A stretch of 64,000 nt of DNA from Afipia sp. P52-10 (GCF_000516555.1 NZ_AZSJ01000003.1:1010065-1074064), one strand, 5' to 3'; positions 17,595 through 26,286 are shown, counted from the stretch's first letter. The notes: a model not told the origin generated them from the letters alone. Translations and numbers: made by a program.

Positions 17595-17834
17595 TTACTT
17601 TCCAGCGGCTTTTCGCAATGCGTCGTTGATCCTGTCCTGCCAGCCGGGACCACCCTCCTGGAAATATTCCAGGACATCCTGATCGATCCGCAGCGTTACC
17701 TGTTCCTTGACGTTGGGGATCGCGGTTTTCTTCGGCGGCCCTTCGACCCGCGGCGCCGTCACGGCCTTGAAGGCGGCTTCGGCAGCGCTGCGTGCATCGA
17801 GCGCGGTTCTGGGGCGTTTCGGCGGTTGCGACAT
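17595..17834 (-). CDS. BrnA-type antitoxin / DUF4415 protein, without a toxin partner
   Basis: This 79-residue basic protein ends with VTLRIDQDVLEYFQEGGPGW followed by QDRINDALRKAAG. That is the C-terminal ribbon-helix-helix typical of BrnA antitoxins, which repress their own brnTA promoter and neutralise the BrnT ribonuclease. BrnT is normally just upstream on the same strand. Here the upstream gene on that strand is a methyltransferase, and nothing BrnT-like lies downstream. It is therefore an orphan, either a relic or a regulator working with a distant toxin. Confidence 0.75.
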   Translation of the reverse strand: MSQPPKRPRTALDARSAAEAAFKAVTAPRVEGPPKKTAIPNVKEQVTLRIDQDVLEYFQEGGPGWQDRINDALRKAAGK

Positions 17835-17892
17835 CGGCGTTCCCTGTCGGCGATTCGGTCATAACCAGCATAATCCAAATGGATGGACGGAT

Positions 17893-18696
17893 TCATCGCG
17901 CTTTGGGCCGCGCGAAGAAATCCACATGACCGACGCGCACCGAGAGCCGTCCTGCGGCGATGCCGTCCCTGCGCCGGGCGAGCCAGTCCTGCAGTTGGTG
18001 ACGCGGCGTGCCGATCTCCTGCGCCGCATGCACCCATCCCGCCAGCAGCTTGGATTGGAACATGGCGTCAGCCGGGCCGGACACCCAGTCGGATTCCCCT
18101 TGCACCACGTCATAGCCGAACGTCCGAAAGAGGCGAACCGCGAACGCAGCGGCACGCGGCCCCAGCGCCGGACCGAAGCCCTTGTTGCGGCGCTGATGCG
18201 CGTTCAGCGCGGCGACCACGGCCTCATCGAGAGGATCGGCATCATCGAGCGTCGCGCGGCCGTCGTAGCTCAATGCCACATACACCGGCAGGGCGCGGGC
18301 AGCGACGGCCGCAGCGAAGTTCGCGAGCCACGGCTCGGAAACGAGATCGAGCAGGGCCGAGGCGGTGACGAGATCGGTGTCGGCCGCAAGCAACGACGCG
18401 ACATCGCAGCCGAGATCGGCCTGCACGGTCTCCACCGTCACGCCGGCGGGGCGCTCCATGGCATAAGCCTCGGCCAGCAGCACCGGATCGTCGTCGACCA
18501 GCGTCCAGCGCTGCGGCTTTGGCAGGTGCGTTTGCAGGGCACGCACCGTCGAGCCGGTGCCGCTGCCAAGATCGATGATTGAAAGCGAGGCGCGACCTGC
18601 GAACGCTGCCGCCACAGCATCGCGCACCGAACGGTTGCGCGCGCGATGGTCGAGCGGCTCACGCAGCGCCAGCCAATCTGCCGAGAAACCGCTCAT
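17893..18696 (-). CDS. Class I SAM-dependent methyltransferase
   Basis: This is 267 residues from the ATG at 18696, which overlaps the glycosyltransferase stop by ATGA; an ATG 6 bases upstream is also possible. SAM motif I is clear (SIIDLGSGTGSTVRAL), followed by LVDDDPVLLAEAYA, whose acidic residues bind the ribose, and LVTASALLDLVSEPWL. The C-terminal half (SDWVSGPADAMFQSKLLAGW) resembles small-molecule O- or N-methyltransferases. It is last in a four-gene coupled operon with a dehydrogenase, a PTPS-like protein and a glycosyltransferase, so its target is probably that pathway's product. Confidence 0.85.
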   Translation of the reverse strand: MSGFSADWLALREPLDHRARNRSVRDAVAAAFAGRASLSIIDLGSGTGSTVRALQTHLPKPQRWTLVDDDPVLLAEAYAMERPAGVTVETVQADLGCDVASLLAADTDLVTASALLDLVSEPWLANFAAAVAARALPVYVALSYDGRATLDDADPLDEAVVAALNAHQRRNKGFGPALGPRAAAFAVRLFRTFGYDVVQGESDWVSGPADAMFQSKLLAGWVHAAQEIGTPRHQLQDWLARRRDGIAAGRLSVRVGHVDFFARPKAR

Positions 18697-19748
18697 CGGC
18701 ACGCCTCCAAGACGCGCGCGAAGGCCGCTCCCGCCTCACGCCATTGCGGCAAATGCACTGCGGCCTGCCGGGCCGCGACCGCCATCCGTTCTCGCTCCGC
18801 ATCGTCGGCAATCACCCGGTGCAGCGCGTCACTCAAACCGCGGCGATCGCCCGGAGAAACCAGAATCCCCGCATCCGGCGGGATCACCGCGCGCGCGGCA
18901 CCGACGTCGGTCGCAACAACCGGTAGGCCATGTGCGATCGCTTCGGCGAACACCATCCCGTATCCCTCAAACAACGACGCGAGCACCAAGGCGTCCGCCT
19001 GCCCGTACAGTTCGGCAAGCCTCGCATCGCCGACCGCGCCGGTCACCACAATGCGGCCCTGCAGTCCGGCAACCTCGATCATCGCCGTCAGCCGCGCCAG
19101 CGCAGCAAGGTCGCGCGTCGTATCGCCTGCGATCGTCAGGCGCCACGGCAGCGTCTTGAGGTCGTCAAGCGCCGCCACCAGCACCTCATGCCCCTTGCGC
19201 GGGACGATCGAGCCGACCGACAGCAGATTGACGCTTTCACCGGCGCGCCGGCCGCGCGGCGGCAGCGACACCGCATCGATGCCGGGCGGAATCACCGTGA
19301 TCCGCACGCGCGGAACGCCATAGTCCTGCGTCAGGATATCGAGGCTGGTGTTGCCGGTGACGATGACGGCGCGCGCATGCACCAGTGCGGCGCGTTCACT
19401 GTCCTGCAAGGCAGCCGCCCGTTCGGCATCGATCCCGGTCTCGAACGCCAGCGGGTGATGAACCAATGCGATCAGCGGATTGCGGCTGCTCAGCAGCGTC
19501 GCCTCGGCCTCCATGACGCCATAGGCAAGACCATCGATCACGATCGGGCAGCCTTCAGGCACCGCCAGCAGCTTCGCCATCGCCGCCTCACGCATCCCCC
19601 GATCAGGCTTCGGGAAACCTGCGCCGAGATCGATGACGTCCACCTGCCAGCCGAGTGTCCGCAGTTCGGCAACGATGCGCTTGTCGTAACCGTAGCCACC
19701 GGTCGGCGTATCGAGCGATCCGGGAACTGCGACGACGACCCGCCTCAC
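18693..19748 (-). CDS. Glycosyltransferase family 4
   Basis: This is 351 residues of GT-B fold. The N-terminal donor-site loop reads DTPTGGYGYDKRI. The C-terminal domain begins VNLLSVGSIVPRKGHEVL and contains the retaining-enzyme E-x7-E motif in LFEGYGMVFAEAIA, then GLPVVATDVGA. A nucleotide-sugar donor and cytoplasmic action are expected; the acceptor is unknown. It starts with GTG at 19748, overlapping the stop of the PTPS-like gene by four bases (GTGA), and ends in the ATGA of the methyltransferase gene. All four genes of this operon are therefore translationally linked. Confidence 0.9.
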   Translation of the reverse strand: MRRVVVAVPGSLDTPTGGYGYDKRIVAELRTLGWQVDVIDLGAGFPKPDRGMREAAMAKLLAVPEGCPIVIDGLAYGVMEAEATLLSSRNPLIALVHHPLAFETGIDAERAAALQDSERAALVHARAVIVTGNTSLDILTQDYGVPRVRITVIPPGIDAVSLPPRGRRAGESVNLLSVGSIVPRKGHEVLVAALDDLKTLPWRLTIAGDTTRDLAALARLTAMIEVAGLQGRIVVTGAVGDARLAELYGQADALVLASLFEGYGMVFAEAIAHGLPVVATDVGAARAVIPPDAGILVSPGDRRGLSDALHRVIADDAERERMAVAARQAAVHLPQWREAGAAFARVLEACR

Positions 19749-20146
19749 GGCAAGGGTGCCTCATACCAGGCGCGCGCAACATGCGATTCGGAGATGGTGA
19801 CGCGGATCGCCGTCAGCTCATTCGCAGCGCGCCCGAGCCGTCCCTGCGCTGCCGCGGCCGCAAGACCATCGAAGACGTGTTTGGTCAGAAACTCGGTGGT
19901 GGTGTTGATGCCCTTGAATACAGGCATCTCATCCAGGTTGCGGTAGTTGAGCGGGGTCAGAATGTCCTTCAGCACCTGATGCGCCAGACCGATATCGACC
20001 ACGATGCCGTTGCGGTCGAGCGTCGCGGCCATGAAGGCGGCATCGATCACGAACGTCGCTCCATGCAACGCCTGCGCCGGGCCGAAGACATCGCCGCGAA
20101 ACGAATGAGCGATCATGACGTGATCGCGAACCTCGACTGCGAACAC
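19745..20146 (-). CDS. PTPS/QueD-fold (6-pyruvoyl-tetrahydropterin synthase family) protein with altered active site
   Basis: This is a 133-residue T-fold protein. Aligning by eye with QueD/PTPS, two zinc histidines are kept (His14 in IAHSF, His28 in ALHGA), but the third is Ala30 where the family has HGH. The catalytic cysteine before HGH is absent. The Asp-His pair of LDHxxLN reads LNYRNLDE (Asn67, Tyr68). The pterin-anchoring glutamate is kept as Glu120 in TISESHVARAWY, and D51 of the DFG-like motif is also kept. It may bind a pterin or purine without the standard elimination chemistry. The start is GTG with GAGGAGGG upstream. Confidence 0.8.
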   Translation of the reverse strand: MFAVEVRDHVMIAHSFRGDVFGPAQALHGATFVIDAAFMAATLDRNGIVVDIGLAHQVLKDILTPLNYRNLDEMPVFKGINTTTEFLTKHVFDGLAAAAAQGRLGRAANELTAIRVTISESHVARAWYEAPLP

Positions 20147-20155
20147 AAACCCTCC

Positions 20156-21169
20156 TCAATAGTTGACGATCTGACAGAGCACACCGCTGCCCGGCGCCAG
20201 GACCGCCGGCAGCCTGTCCGGCAGGTCGTCGAAAGCAATCGCCGGCGCGAGCAGGACATCGAGCGCGGGATCCGCGAGCAGCGCCAGCGCCGCAGCGAGC
20301 CGTCGCTTATGGCTCCAGCGCGGCCGATGCGACGGGGCCACCTGCCCGACCTGGGTCGAGATCAGGCGCAAACGGCGGCTGTGAAACGCACCGCCAAGCG
20401 CCAGCGGCACCTCGCCCTTGCCGTACCAGCTCATCTCGGCGACTGTCGCTTCCTGACCGGCGGCCGCGAGCGCGCTCGCCAGCCCTTGCGCCTGGCCGCT
20501 CGCATGAAAGACCACATCGCAATCCACCGGCGCGTCGTTGGGCAACGCAAACCGCACCCCGAGCGCGGCCGCCACAGCCGCACGGCTGGCCTCAAGATCG
20601 ACCAAGGTCACCTCAGCGCCTGCCATCCGGCCGCAGAGATAGGCTACCAGCGCGCCGACCACTCCGGCGCCGACGATCGCGATGCGATCCCCCGGCGCGG
20701 GCGCGGCATCCCAGACCGCATTGAGCGCGGTTTCCATGTTGGCCGCCAGCGCCGCACGCTGCGGCGTCACACTCTCCGGCACCGGCAGAACTGCCTCCGC
20801 CGCGATATTGAAGCTGCATTGATGCGGGTGCAGCGCGAACACGCGCGCGCCCGCCAACTCGCCACCGCCATCGACGACCTGGCCGACCATCGCATAACCA
20901 TATTTGACCGGGAACGGGAAGCTGCCGCCCATCATCGGCGCACGCATGCGCTGGTATTCGCTTTCCGGCACGCACCCGGCCTGGACCAGCGCCTCGGTCC
21001 CGCGGCTGATTGCACTGTGCAGCGCGCGCACACGCACCTCGCCAGCGCCGGGCCGCGGCAATGTCTCCACGCGGACTTCCGCGCGCCCCGGTTCGACATA
21101 CCAGAGCCCCCTCGCGGTATCGCCTGTCTGCTCGGTTGGCACGCGGGTCCCACATCCAAAGTTCGCCAC
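20156..21169 (-). CDS. Medium-chain dehydrogenase/reductase (zinc-type alcohol dehydrogenase-like)
   Basis: This 337-residue protein has GEVRVRALHSAISRGTEALV in its N-terminal domain and a Rossmann motif, IAIVGAGVVGALVAYL, with LVDLEASR closing the second strand. The structural-zinc cysteine cluster of classical alcohol dehydrogenases is not seen, and the catalytic-zinc Cys is replaced in the SRGTE segment. This puts it near BchC-like dehydrogenases. It is first of the four-gene operon, 9 bases before the PTPS-like gene. The start codon is GTG at 21169; the conserved part begins at TARGLWYVEPG, so the first 15-18 residues are uncertain. Confidence 0.8.
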   Translation of the reverse strand: MANFGCGTRVPTEQTGDTARGLWYVEPGRAEVRVETLPRPGAGEVRVRALHSAISRGTEALVQAGCVPESEYQRMRAPMMGGSFPFPVKYGYAMVGQVVDGGGELAGARVFALHPHQCSFNIAAEAVLPVPESVTPQRAALAANMETALNAVWDAAPAPGDRIAIVGAGVVGALVAYLCGRMAGAEVTLVDLEASRAAVAAALGVRFALPNDAPVDCDVVFHASGQAQGLASALAAAGQEATVAEMSWYGKGEVPLALGGAFHSRRLRLISTQVGQVAPSHRPRWSHKRRLAAALALLADPALDVLLAPAIAFDDLPDRLPAVLAPGSGVLCQIVNY

Positions 21170-21190
21170 ACTGACCGCAAAAGTCCCTGA

Positions 21191-21218
21191 TTGGACTTCG
21201 GGACAGACTGCCCATTAT
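21191..21218 (+). promoter_or_regulatory. Possible promoter for the OpgH-like operon
   Basis: TTGGAC at 21191-21196 and CATTAT at 21213-21218 are 16 bases apart, 45 bases before the GTG start at 21264. Overlapping inverted repeats (AGTCC/GGACT at 21182-21197 and GTCCC/GGGAC at 21183-21204) could be a binding site in this 94-base divergent region. Confidence 0.35.
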
Positions 21219-21263
21219 ACCTGACGAGCGGCGATCAGCCATAGAGCGACCGGACCAACCAGC

Positions 21264-23033
21264 GTGCTTGATGACTCCCTCACGGACGTAGCGGCGAGCG
21301 GCGATGCCGGTGCGACGATCACTGGCCGCCGGCTGCTGTTCGGCGCGCTGGTTGGCGTAACGATCGCGGCCATGCTGAAACTGTCCGTCATCGCCCTGTC
21401 ACCGGGCGGCTTCGGCCTCGTCGATGCCCTGCTGCTCGCCTGCTTCGCGCTGACGCTGCCGTGGATGGTGGTCGGTTTCTGGAACGCGACGCTCGGCTTC
21501 CTGATCGCGCGCTTCTCCACCAATCCCCTGCGGACGATCTTTCCAGCCGCCGCCGACGCACCCGTCGGTGCGCTCGTGACATCGACGGCAATCCTGCTCT
21601 GCATCCGCAACGAAAGCCCCGAGCGCCTCGTCCGCAATCTGCAGGCGATGATGCGCGGGCTCGCCGCCACTGCGGATGCAGACCGCTTCCACGTCTATGT
21701 GCTGAGCGACACGAGCGACGCATCGCTCGCCGCAACCGAGCAGACGGCGTTCGCGGCGCTCGCCGGCCAATGGCGCGGGCAAATGCCGCTGACCTATCGC
21801 CGCCGCGACACCAATATCGGTTACAAGGCTGGCAATATCGGCGAGTTCTGCGAGCGCTGGGGCAGCGCCCACGATTTCGCGCTGGTGCTCGATGCCGACA
21901 GCTTCATGTCGGCGAATGCGATCCTGCGTCTCGTCCGCATCGCGCAGAGCGATTCCCGGATCGGCATCCTGCAGAGCCTCGTCACCGGATTGCCGTCCAC
22001 CAGCGCGTTCACCCGCATCTTTCAGTTCGGCATGCGTCTCGGCATGCGCTCCTACACCCTCGGCAGCGCCTGGTGGCAAGGCGACTGCGGCCCCTATTGG
22101 GGGCACAATGCGATCCTGCGCCTGCAACCGTTTCTCCAGCACGCTCAGCTTCCGCTGCCGAAGAACGCACACGACCAGATCCTCAGCCACGATCAGATCG
22201 AAGCGGTGCTGATGCGGCGTGCCGGTTATCATGTGCGCGTGCTGCCGGAGGAATACGAGAGTTGGGAGGAGAACCCGCCGAACCTGACCGAATTCATCCG
22301 GAGGGATTTGCGCTGGTGCCGCGGCAATCTGCAGTATTGGCGCTTTCTCGCGCTGCCCGGGCTGAAAGCCGTCAGCCGCTGTCAGCTTCTGTTCGCGATG
22401 CTGATGTTCCTCGGCTCGCCCGGCTGGATCGGCATGCTGGTCATCGGCAGCCTGGCGCTGGCAGCCGCCGACGCCCCCAGCGATATCATCCGCGGCGACG
22501 CCGGGCTTGCGATCTTCATCGCCGTGCTGATCATGTGGTTCGCGCCGAAGATCGCCACCGTCGCCGACATCCTGACCCGCGCGCCGGCGCGGGCGGCATT
22601 CGGCGGCACGCTGCGTTTCAGCGCGAGCGTCGCCGTCGAGACGATCGTCTTCGTGCTGCTGTCTTCGATCATGTGGGTCGGACACACGCTGCTGATGATC
22701 CGCCGGCCGTTCGGCGGCGGTGTGGGCTGGGCCGCGCAGATCCGCGACGACCATCACGTTCCACTCGCACATGCGATTCGCATGTTCTGGCCACACACCC
22801 TGCTCGGCCTCAGCGCGCTGACGATCCTCGGCTGCAGCCATCCGGCAACGCTTCCTTACGCGCTGTTTCTCGCGGCGGGCCCGGCGCTCTCCATCCCGCT
22901 CGCATGGGTCAGCTCGCATCCCGCGGCCGGATCCGTCCTGACGCGGCTCGGTATCGGCCGGCTGCCGGAAGAAATCGCTCCGCCACCCGTACTGTCGGAG
23001 CTGTCGCCACGCGCGACAACCGACCATGACTGA
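21264..23033 (+). CDS. OpgH/MdoH-like membrane glucosyltransferase (GT2)
   Basis: This 589-residue inner-membrane protein has two N-terminal helices and a cytoplasmic GT2 domain with TAILLCIRNESPERL, NIGYKAGNIGEFCERWG, the DAD metal motif in FALVLDADSFM, and RRDLRWCRGNLQYW (the R/QxxRW-type motif). Several more helices follow from about residue 380. OpgH makes the beta-1,2-glucan backbone of osmoregulated periplasmic glucans. It is shorter than E. coli OpgH (about 850 residues), and no OpgG is beside it. It starts with GTG and overlaps the next gene by 8 bases. Confidence 0.85.
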   Translation: MLDDSLTDVAASGDAGATITGRRLLFGALVGVTIAAMLKLSVIALSPGGFGLVDALLLACFALTLPWMVVGFWNATLGFLIARFSTNPLRTIFPAAADAPVGALVTSTAILLCIRNESPERLVRNLQAMMRGLAATADADRFHVYVLSDTSDASLAATEQTAFAALAGQWRGQMPLTYRRRDTNIGYKAGNIGEFCERWGSAHDFALVLDADSFMSANAILRLVRIAQSDSRIGILQSLVTGLPSTSAFTRIFQFGMRLGMRSYTLGSAWWQGDCGPYWGHNAILRLQPFLQHAQLPLPKNAHDQILSHDQIEAVLMRRAGYHVRVLPEEYESWEENPPNLTEFIRRDLRWCRGNLQYWRFLALPGLKAVSRCQLLFAMLMFLGSPGWIGMLVIGSLALAAADAPSDIIRGDAGLAIFIAVLIMWFAPKIATVADILTRAPARAAFGGTLRFSASVAVETIVFVLLSSIMWVGHTLLMIRRPFGGGVGWAAQIRDDHHVPLAHAIRMFWPHTLLGLSALTILGCSHPATLPYALFLAAGPALSIPLAWVSSHPAAGSVLTRLGIGRLPEEIAPPPVLSELSPRATTDHD

Positions 23034-24384
23034 GATCGCGCGCCCTGCACCGATCGCCGGCCACGCGTTATGGCGATGGTTGCCGTCGGCCTTATCCGCC
23101 GGCGCCTACGCACTCACCCTGTTGGTATTTTATCCCGGCATCATGACCTACGATGCCCGCTACGTGCATCTCGATAGCCTGAAAGGCTTCTATGGCGACT
23201 GGCAATCGCCGGTGATGACGTGGTTCTGGCGCATGATCGATCCGCTCGCCCCCGGCCCCGCGAGCATGTTCCTGGTCATCGTGACGCTCTATTGGGGGGG
23301 CATCGCCATCCTCAGCCATTCGATCAGCCGCCGCTCGGGCCCGCTTGCGGCAGCACTGCCGCTGCTGGCGCTGATCCCGCCGCTGTTCGCGCTGCTCGGC
23401 GTGATCTGGCGTGATGTCTTCATGGCCGCCACCTGGCTGCTCGCCGTGGCGATCCTGCTCGCATCAGCCACGCAAGGCGGGAAACCGCTGCGCCCCGCGG
23501 CCCAGGCTCTTGCCCTGCTGCTGATCGTCTTCGGCGTGCTGATTCGGCCGAACGCCATCGCCGCCGCGCCGCTGCTGATCACCTACGCCCTGTGGCCCCA
23601 GCGATTCCATTGGAGGCGCGCGGCGCTGCTGTTCGTGCCGTTCGCGATCGCGCTCTACGCGATCGTGCAGCTCGTCTATTACGATGCGCTCGGCGCGACG
23701 CGCCAGCACCCACTGCACTCGATCGCGGTGTTCGACCTCGGCGGCATCACCTATTTCTCGGGCGAGAACGCCTTTCCCGTGAGCTGGCAGCCGGCCGAAC
23801 TGGAAGCCCTGCGCGGCCGCTGCTACGACCCGTCCTACTGGAACATCTATTGGAACGGCGACTGCAAGTTCGTGATGGCCAAACTCGAGGGCGAACAGGC
23901 GATCTTCGGCACACCGGCTCTCACCCGCGCCTGGCGCAACGCGGTGCTGACGCATCCGGCGGCCTACCTGCAACACCGTTTCGCCTTCTTCCGCACGTTC
24001 CTGTTCGGCCAGCATCTGGCGATGTGGAGCGAGGACATCGACCACGCCCCCGCCACCGTCTTCCAGGACCGGGCGGCCTTCACCGCATTGAAAACCATGC
24101 ATGACGGGCTGTTGCCGACGCCGCTGTTCCGGATCGGCAGCTGGCTGCTCGCAAGCCTGCTGCTGCTGATTCCCGCCTGGCGGCGACGGGCGACGCCGGA
24201 TGGCGCCTTCCTGTGGGGCGTCTGCGGATCAGCATCGCTCTATGCTCTGAGCTACCTCCCGCTCGGGGTCGCATCCGAATTCCGCTACGTCTACTGGACG
24301 GTGCTGGCGAGCAGCATTAGCCTGATCGTCGCCTTGCTGCCGTCTGCATCCGCTGCTGCCGAGCGCTCGCCGCCTCCGGCCTAG
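23026..24384 (+). CDS. Polytopic membrane protein, possible GT-C-type transferase
   Basis: This 452-residue protein has about 10-12 hydrophobic segments. I do not recognise a named family with certainty. The first periplasmic loop has acidic residues in FYPGIMTYDARY, followed by GDWQSPVMTWFW. A large soluble loop (about residues 235-310, with SYWNIYWNGDC) lies before the last helices. That layout resembles polyprenol-sugar-dependent GT-C enzymes. It overlaps the OpgH-like gene by 8 bases and is probably made with it, so a role in modifying or exporting the same glycan is likely by context only. Confidence 0.65.
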   Translation: MTEIARPAPIAGHALWRWLPSALSAGAYALTLLVFYPGIMTYDARYVHLDSLKGFYGDWQSPVMTWFWRMIDPLAPGPASMFLVIVTLYWGGIAILSHSISRRSGPLAAALPLLALIPPLFALLGVIWRDVFMAATWLLAVAILLASATQGGKPLRPAAQALALLLIVFGVLIRPNAIAAAPLLITYALWPQRFHWRRAALLFVPFAIALYAIVQLVYYDALGATRQHPLHSIAVFDLGGITYFSGENAFPVSWQPAELEALRGRCYDPSYWNIYWNGDCKFVMAKLEGEQAIFGTPALTRAWRNAVLTHPAAYLQHRFAFFRTFLFGQHLAMWSEDIDHAPATVFQDRAAFTALKTMHDGLLPTPLFRIGSWLLASLLLLIPAWRRRATPDGAFLWGVCGSASLYALSYLPLGVASEFRYVYWTVLASSISLIVALLPSASAAAERSPPPA

Positions 24385-24456
24385 GCCTAGGGCGCGTTGA
24401 GCAATCGGCGAACGGTGCTAGACTTGACCGCTCGTCAACCGGAAGCATCTGCGCGC

Positions 24457-26205
24457 ATGGTCGACCTCGCCACGCCAATCCCCGCCACGCGCCGTCCGGC
24501 ACTGCTGCGCGGCATCGGCGTGCGGCAAATCCGCATGATCAGCGGCGTGGTCCTGTTCGCTTACCTCGTCAGCCATTTCCTCAACCATGCGCTCGGCAAC
24601 ATCTCGCTGGATGCGATGGAAGAGGCGCTGAATTGGCACAGCGGCTTCTGGCAGCGCCAGCCGGTCAAGGCGATCTTCTATCTCTCCGCCGTGGCCCACA
24701 TGGCGCTGGGCATCTGGATGCTTTATGCGCGCCGTCAATTCCGCTGGAGCGCGGCGGAAGCAACCCAACTCGTGCTCGGCTTGAGCATCCCGGCCCTGCT
24801 GATCGCCCATATCGCCGATGCACGGCTGGCGCAGACGCTGTTCGGCAATGAGAAATACTACGCCCAGCTGTTCGCGTTCTACAGCATGGCGCGTCCTTAC
24901 ATGCCTTGGGTGCAATACACGGTGCTGGTCGTGTCGTGGACGCACGCCTGCATTGGACTCTACTTCTGGTTCCGGCTGCGACCATGGTTCAGGACGCTGG
25001 CGCCGCTGCTGCTGGCGCTTGCGGTTCTGGTGCCATCGGCGGCAGCACTCGGTCTCTATCAGGGCGCGAAGACGGTGCGTCAGCTCTACCAGTCGCCCGC
25101 ATGGCGCGCAGAAACGCTGTCGGTCAAACATGTCGGCACGCCGGAGCAGCGCGTCGTGCTCGACCGCATCACCGAGCGCTTCCTGATCGGCTATGGCTGC
25201 CTGCTCGTACTGGTGCTGGCCGCGCGCGGCCTTCGCAGCTTGAATGAGCGGCGCGGCGGCGTGATCCGCCTGTCCTATGGCGACGGCAAGACCGTCCGCG
25301 TGCCGAAAGACCTCACCGTGCTCGAAGCAAGCCTGCTGCATGGCGTGCCGCATGCAAGCGTCTGCGGCGGACGGGCGCGCTGCTCGACCTGCCGCATCCG
25401 CATCGTCGGCGATTGCAGCCACCTGCCGCCGCCATCGCGGCGCGAAGCGTTTGTGCTGGAGCGGGTCGGCGCGGGCGGCAACCCGGCCGTGCGGCTTGCC
25501 TGCCAGCTGCGGCCGCGCTGCGATTTGTCATTCTTCCGAATCTTCCCACCACAGACCTCGACCTCACTGCTTGGCAGCGGTGCCGCGCACAACGGTCAGG
25601 AACGCTATCTGGTCAGCATGTTCGTCGACATGCGCGGCTCGACCAGGCTCGCAGAGACGCGGCTGCCGTTCGATACGGTGTTCATCATCAATCGCTTCCT
25701 CGCCGCCGTATCCGAAGCGGTGCTCGCCAGCGGCGGCGCGCCGAACCAGTTCGTCGGCGACGGCCAGCTCGCGCTGTTCGGGCTCGACTGCGATCCCGCG
25801 ACCGCCTGCCGGCAGGCGCTCGCCGCCGCCGCCCGCATCGCGCAGAATGTCTCCGAGCTGAACGAGTTCCTGCGCGGCGATCTAACGGAGCCATTGCGCT
25901 TCGGCATCGGCATCCACGGCGGCGAGGTCATCATCGGCGACATCGGCTCGCCCGGCCACATCGTGTTCACCGCCCTCGGCGATCCGGTCAATGTGACGGC
26001 CCGGCTACAGGACATGACCAAAGCGCTCGCCTGTGAAGTCATCCTGTCGGAGGAAGTGCGCGTCCGCGCCGGCCTTCCCGAGCTCGCCCTGCCCGCGACC
26101 GACGTGACGATCCGCGGCCGCAGCACGCCGATGACGGTCCGCACCGTCACGGATGCATCCCAGCTCACCGCGATCACCGATAGCTCACCCGCCGCGGCTG
26201 CGTAA
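24457..26205 (+). CDS. Membrane-anchored adenylate cyclase with 2Fe-2S ferredoxin domain (CyaC-like)
   Basis: This is 582 residues from the ATG at 24457; a TTG at 24397 would add 20. About six N-terminal helices carry candidate heme histidines at 40, 44, 81, 118 and 163, like a succinate-dehydrogenase cytochrome b anchor. A plant-type ferredoxin domain follows with Cys303, Cys309 and Cys312 (SVCGGRARCSTC) and Cys349 (RLACQ). The C-terminal class III cyclase domain has metal aspartates 391 (VDMRGST) and 435 (FVGDGQ) and the FTALGDPVNVTARL segment. The usual adenine-selecting Lys before GD appears as Gln (NQFVGD). It is probably a redox- or quinone-sensing cAMP source. It starts close behind the membrane-protein gene. 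Confidence 0.88.
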   Translation: MVDLATPIPATRRPALLRGIGVRQIRMISGVVLFAYLVSHFLNHALGNISLDAMEEALNWHSGFWQRQPVKAIFYLSAVAHMALGIWMLYARRQFRWSAAEATQLVLGLSIPALLIAHIADARLAQTLFGNEKYYAQLFAFYSMARPYMPWVQYTVLVVSWTHACIGLYFWFRLRPWFRTLAPLLLALAVLVPSAAALGLYQGAKTVRQLYQSPAWRAETLSVKHVGTPEQRVVLDRITERFLIGYGCLLVLVLAARGLRSLNERRGGVIRLSYGDGKTVRVPKDLTVLEASLLHGVPHASVCGGRARCSTCRIRIVGDCSHLPPPSRREAFVLERVGAGGNPAVRLACQLRPRCDLSFFRIFPPQTSTSLLGSGAAHNGQERYLVSMFVDMRGSTRLAETRLPFDTVFIINRFLAAVSEAVLASGGAPNQFVGDGQLALFGLDCDPATACRQALAAAARIAQNVSELNEFLRGDLTEPLRFGIGIHGGEVIIGDIGSPGHIVFTALGDPVNVTARLQDMTKALACEVILSEEVRVRAGLPELALPATDVTIRGRSTPMTVRTVTDASQLTAITDSSPAAAA

Positions 26206-26230
26206 TACAGGTCAGGCATCCCAGTGGGGC

Positions 26231-26286
26231 GGATTTGAGATTCGCATCCCACTTAGCCGCAGCTGCGCTATGCGAATGTCGAATCC
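26231..26286. repeat. Imperfect inverted repeat, upstream copy
   Basis: GGATTTGAGATTCGCA (26231-26246) is paired with TGCGAATGTCGAATCC (26271-26286): 14 of 16 positions are complementary, around a 24-base loop. Its sequence resembles the arms of the neighbouring repeat at 26314-26384. Confidence 0.7.
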
